Source: Conexibacter sp. CPCC 205762 (GTDB taxonomy: Bacteria; Actinomycetota; Thermoleophilia; Solirubrobacterales; Solirubrobacteraceae). From it: 64,000 bases of DNA. Shown in pieces: positions 62,158 to 64,000 of this stretch; the stretch's first letter is position 1, and the number at the start of each line of letters is the position of its first letter. The stretch covers positions 1 to 64,000 of the forward strand of contig NZ_JAUTDN010000004.1 in the NCBI RefSeq assembly GCF_030646155.1, given 5' to 3'. Position numbers and translations under genes: made by a program. A model generated the notes under the pieces. That model was not told the origin of the DNA. It made no database searches and saw only the letters and a list, made by a program, of their open reading frames with translations.

Positions 62158-63249
62158 CTACTCGACCGAGTCGCGCGAGCGCGGGGCCGGGCCGACGTAC
62201 TTGGCGGAGGGCCGGATCAGCCGGCCCTCGCGCTTCTGCTCGAGGATGTGCGCCGACCAGCCGGCCGTGCGGGCGCAGGTGAAGAGCGGCGTGAACAGCT
62301 GCGCCGGCACCTCCGCGTAGTCGAGCACGACCGCCGACCAGAACTCGACGTTGGTCGCCAGCACGCGGTCGGGCTTGCGTGCCTGCAGCTCCCCAAGCGC
62401 CGCCTTCTCCAGCTGCTCGGCGACCTCGGCGCGGCGCGAGCCCAGCTCCATCGCCGTCCGCCGCAGCACGCGGGCGCGCGGGTCCTCGGCGCGGTAGACG
62501 CGGTGGCCGAAGCCCATCAGCCGCTCGCCGCGGTCGAGCGCCGCCTTGACCCACTTGTCGGCGTCGCCGAGCTGCTCGACCTCGTCGAGCATCTGCAGCA
62601 CGCGGCTCGGCGCGCCGCCGTGCAGCGGGCCCGACAGCGCGCCGACGGCGCCCGACAGCGCGGCAGCCGCGTCGGCGCCGGTCGAGGTGATCACGCGCGC
62701 GGTGAAGGTCGAGGCGTTGACGCCGTGCTCGGCCGCGGAGATCCAGTAGGCGTCGATCGCCTTCGCGTGGTCGGGGTTGGCCTCGCCGCGCCAGCGCAGC
62801 AGGAACCGCTCCGGGATCGTCGTCGCCTCGTCGATCGTCGCCTGCGAGACCGGCGGCAGGCCGATCCCGCGCGCCGACTGGGCGACGAACGAGAGCGCCA
62901 TCACGGAGGCGCGCGCGAGCTGGTCGCGCGCTCTCTCGTCGGTCTCGTCGATCAGCGGCTGGAAGCCCCACTCGGGCGCGAGCATCGCCAGCGCCGACTG
63001 CACGTCGACGCGCGGATCGCCGGAGCGGACGCTGAGGCCGTGCGGCTCGGCCGGCGGCAGGCCGGGCTTGAACCTGCCGTCGACGAGCAGGCCCCAGACC
63101 TGCTCGAACGGGACCGCGCCGACCAGCTCCTCGATGTCGACCCCGCGGTAGCGGAGCGCGCCGCCCTCCTTGTCGGGCTCGGCGATCTCGGTCGCGAACG
63201 CGACGACCCCCTCGAGGCCGGACTTGACGTCGGTGTCGGCAGCGGTCAT
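62158..63249 (-). CDS. Citrate synthase (citrate synthase 2 type)
   Basis: The 363-residue protein is in the short Gram-positive citrate/methylcitrate synthase group. It shows [23 protein letters not shown] with the first catalytic His, [14 protein letters not shown] with the second, and N-V-E-F-W where most citrate synthases have [19 protein letters not shown] and RLIRP end the protein as usual. It condenses acetyl-CoA (or propionyl-CoA) with oxaloacetate, the acetyl-CoA possibly coming from the convergent iol operon. The Glu variant is as I recall typical of the actinobacterial second citrate synthase. Confidence 0.87.
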   Translation of the reverse strand: MTAADTDVKSGLEGVVAFATEIAEPDKEGGALRYRGVDIEELVGAVPFEQVWGLLVDGRFKPGLPPAEPHGLSVRSGDPRVDVQSALAMLAPEWGFQPLIDETDERARDQLARASVMALSFVAQSARGIGLPPVSQATIDEATTIPERFLLRWRGEANPDHAKAIDAYWISAAEHGVNASTFTARVITSTGADAAAALSGAVGALSGPLHGGAPSRVLQMLDEVEQLGDADKWVKAALDRGERLMGFGHRVYRAEDPRARVLRRTAMELGSRRAEVAEQLEKAALGELQARKPDRVLATNVEFWSAVVLDYAEVPAQLFTPLFTCARTAGWSAHILEQKREGRLIRPSAKYVGPAPRSRDSVE

Positions 63250-63318
63250 CTCAACTCCAGTTCGCGATTCGGGGCCGGGTGCCGTGAGGCGACCGTCACG
63301 TTAGCGCGCGCGACCCCA

Positions 63319-63324
63319 TAGGCT
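63319..63324 (+). promoter_or_regulatory. -10 element TAGGCT of the amidase gene
   Basis: TAGGCT lies 34 bases before GTG 63359. Here a GAAGGAG Shine-Dalgarno sequence follows, so this transcript has a leader. Confidence 0.45.
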
Positions 63325-63358
63325 GCCGGGCACGCCCCCGTTCCGAAGGAGCCCGTCC

Positions 63359-64000
63359 GTGTCCGACCTCCTCTTCCGCCCGATCCACGAGCTTGCGGCC
63401 CTGGTCCGCAGCGGCGAGCTGAGCGCGCAAGAGCTGGTCGGCGCCTCGTTGGAGCGGATCGACGCGCTCGACGGCCAGATCAACGCGTTCACGCACGTCG
63501 ACCACGAGGGCGCGCTCGCGACGGCCGCGCAGATCGGCCGCGACGACCCGCGTCCGTTCGCGGGCGTGCCGATCGCGATCAAGGACAACCGCCCGGTCGC
63601 CGGCATGCCGCTGACGCTCGGCTCGAAGCTGATGAACCTGACGCCGCCGTTCGACGCCGTCTTCGTGCAGCGGCTGCGCGCCGCCGGCTTCGTGATCGTC
63701 GGCAAGACCGCGCTGCCGGAGTTCGGGATCCTGCCCAGCACCGAGTCGGTCCGCAACGGGCCGACGCGCAACCCGTGGGACCTCTCGCGCACGCCCGGCG
63801 GCTCCTCCGGCGGCGCCGCGGCGGCGGTCGCGACCGGGATGGTGCCGATCGCGCACGGCAACGACGGCGGCGGCTCGATCCGCATCCCCGCCGCCTGCTG
63901 CGGCCTCGTCGGGCTCAAGCCGGCGCGCGGCCGCATCACGCTGGCGCCGGTCGAGGGCGAGTCGTTCCTCGTCAACGACGGCGTGCTGACGCGCACCGTC
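63359..64000 (+). CDS. Amidase signature family enzyme (3' end outside window)
   Basis: The frame is open for 214 codons from GTG 63359 to the window edge. It shows LFRPIHELAALVRSGELSAQELV at the N-terminus, the catalytic Lys in V-P-I-A-I-K-D, and the amidase signature G-G-S-S-G-G-A-A-A with cis-Ser and nucleophile Ser in NDGGGSIRIPAACCG. Family members include GatA, indoleacetamide hydrolase and 6-aminohexanoate cyclic dimer hydrolase. Without gatC or gatB beside it a stand-alone amidase is more likely. Confidence 0.85.
   Translation, partial: MSDLLFRPIHELAALVRSGELSAQELVGASLERIDALDGQINAFTHVDHEGALATAAQIGRDDPRPFAGVPIAIKDNRPVAGMPLTLGSKLMNLTPPFDAVFVQRLRAAGFVIVGKTALPEFGILPSTESVRNGPTRNPWDLSRTPGGSSGGAAAAVATGMVPIAHGNDGGGSIRIPAACCGLVGLKPARGRITLAPVEGESFLVNDGVLTRTV

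Noticed and set aside
62158..63249. Citrate synthase has Glu where the catalytic Asp is usually found (N-V-E-F).
   Set aside because: As I recall this is the normal form in the actinobacterial citrate synthase 2 group, so it is not evidence of inactivity; an alignment would settle it.

Overview
The window is chromosomal DNA of a very high-GC actinobacterium. Gene content (a fused PafB-PafC regulator, UdgB, Lhr, an actinobacterial citrate synthase 2 type enzyme, a Cgl0159-type aldolase in an inositol operon) fits Actinomycetota. The unusually frequent Arg AGA codon beside CGC/CGG and a secreted protein ending in collagen-like repeats make me favour Thermoleophilia/Solirubrobacterales (Conexibacter-like); that placement is inference. 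Coding density is high. Most genes inside operons overlap by 4 bases (ATGA, GTGA or TTGA). I saw no tRNA, rRNA, CRISPR array or insertion sequence.

Layout. 0-3.5 kb: a partial membrane protein, an NlpC/P60-like lipoprotein, a PhaC-like cysteine hydrolase and an alpha/beta hydrolase preceded by a perfect CRP-type site. 4-10.3 kb: a large LuxR/ATPase regulator, an HD-domain protein, a PafBC fusion and a PPOX-fold oxidoreductase. 10.3-13.3 kb: rmlA-rmlD-rmlB for dTDP-4-keto-6-deoxyhexose/dTDP-rhamnose synthesis, without rmlC. 13.3-19.4 kb: TetR, UdgB and Lhr, the last behind a consensus LexA (SOS) box.

19.5-32.1 kb is a sugar island: a DUF2090 aldolase candidate, GH4 glycosidase, two PfkB kinases, a DeoR regulator, a complete ABC importer with its own ATPase, an AgaS-like SIS protein, an amidohydrolase and a GH114 endo-alpha-1,4-polygalactosaminidase lipoprotein. 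Read together they suggest an uncharacterised route from an extracellular galactosamine polymer to tagatose-6-phosphate-type glycolysis. 32.1-39.3 kb is mostly housekeeping: Nei/Fpg glycosylase, a GDPD-like protein, an ECF sigma factor with a DUF4349 membrane partner, a Crp-family regulator, NUDIX, ASCH, and groES-groEL with two CIRCE operators.

39.3-52.5 kb is a long minus-strand block bracketed by two paralogous DeoR regulators. It holds a secreted PIG-L deacetylase with CBM9-like, Ig-like and collagen-like parts, and an eight-gene operon (DeoR, GH4, PfkB, binding protein, two permeases, ATPase, SIS). 52.7-62.1 kb is a LacI-controlled myo-inositol catabolic operon (iolE-iolG-iolC-iolD-iolB-iolA-Cgl0159 aldolase) with two identical LacI-type operators but no transporter. 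The window ends with citrate synthase (minus) and a truncated amidase (plus).

Promoters often show a TAGGCT-like -10 hexamer 6-15 bases before the start codon, so many transcripts may be leaderless or nearly so.
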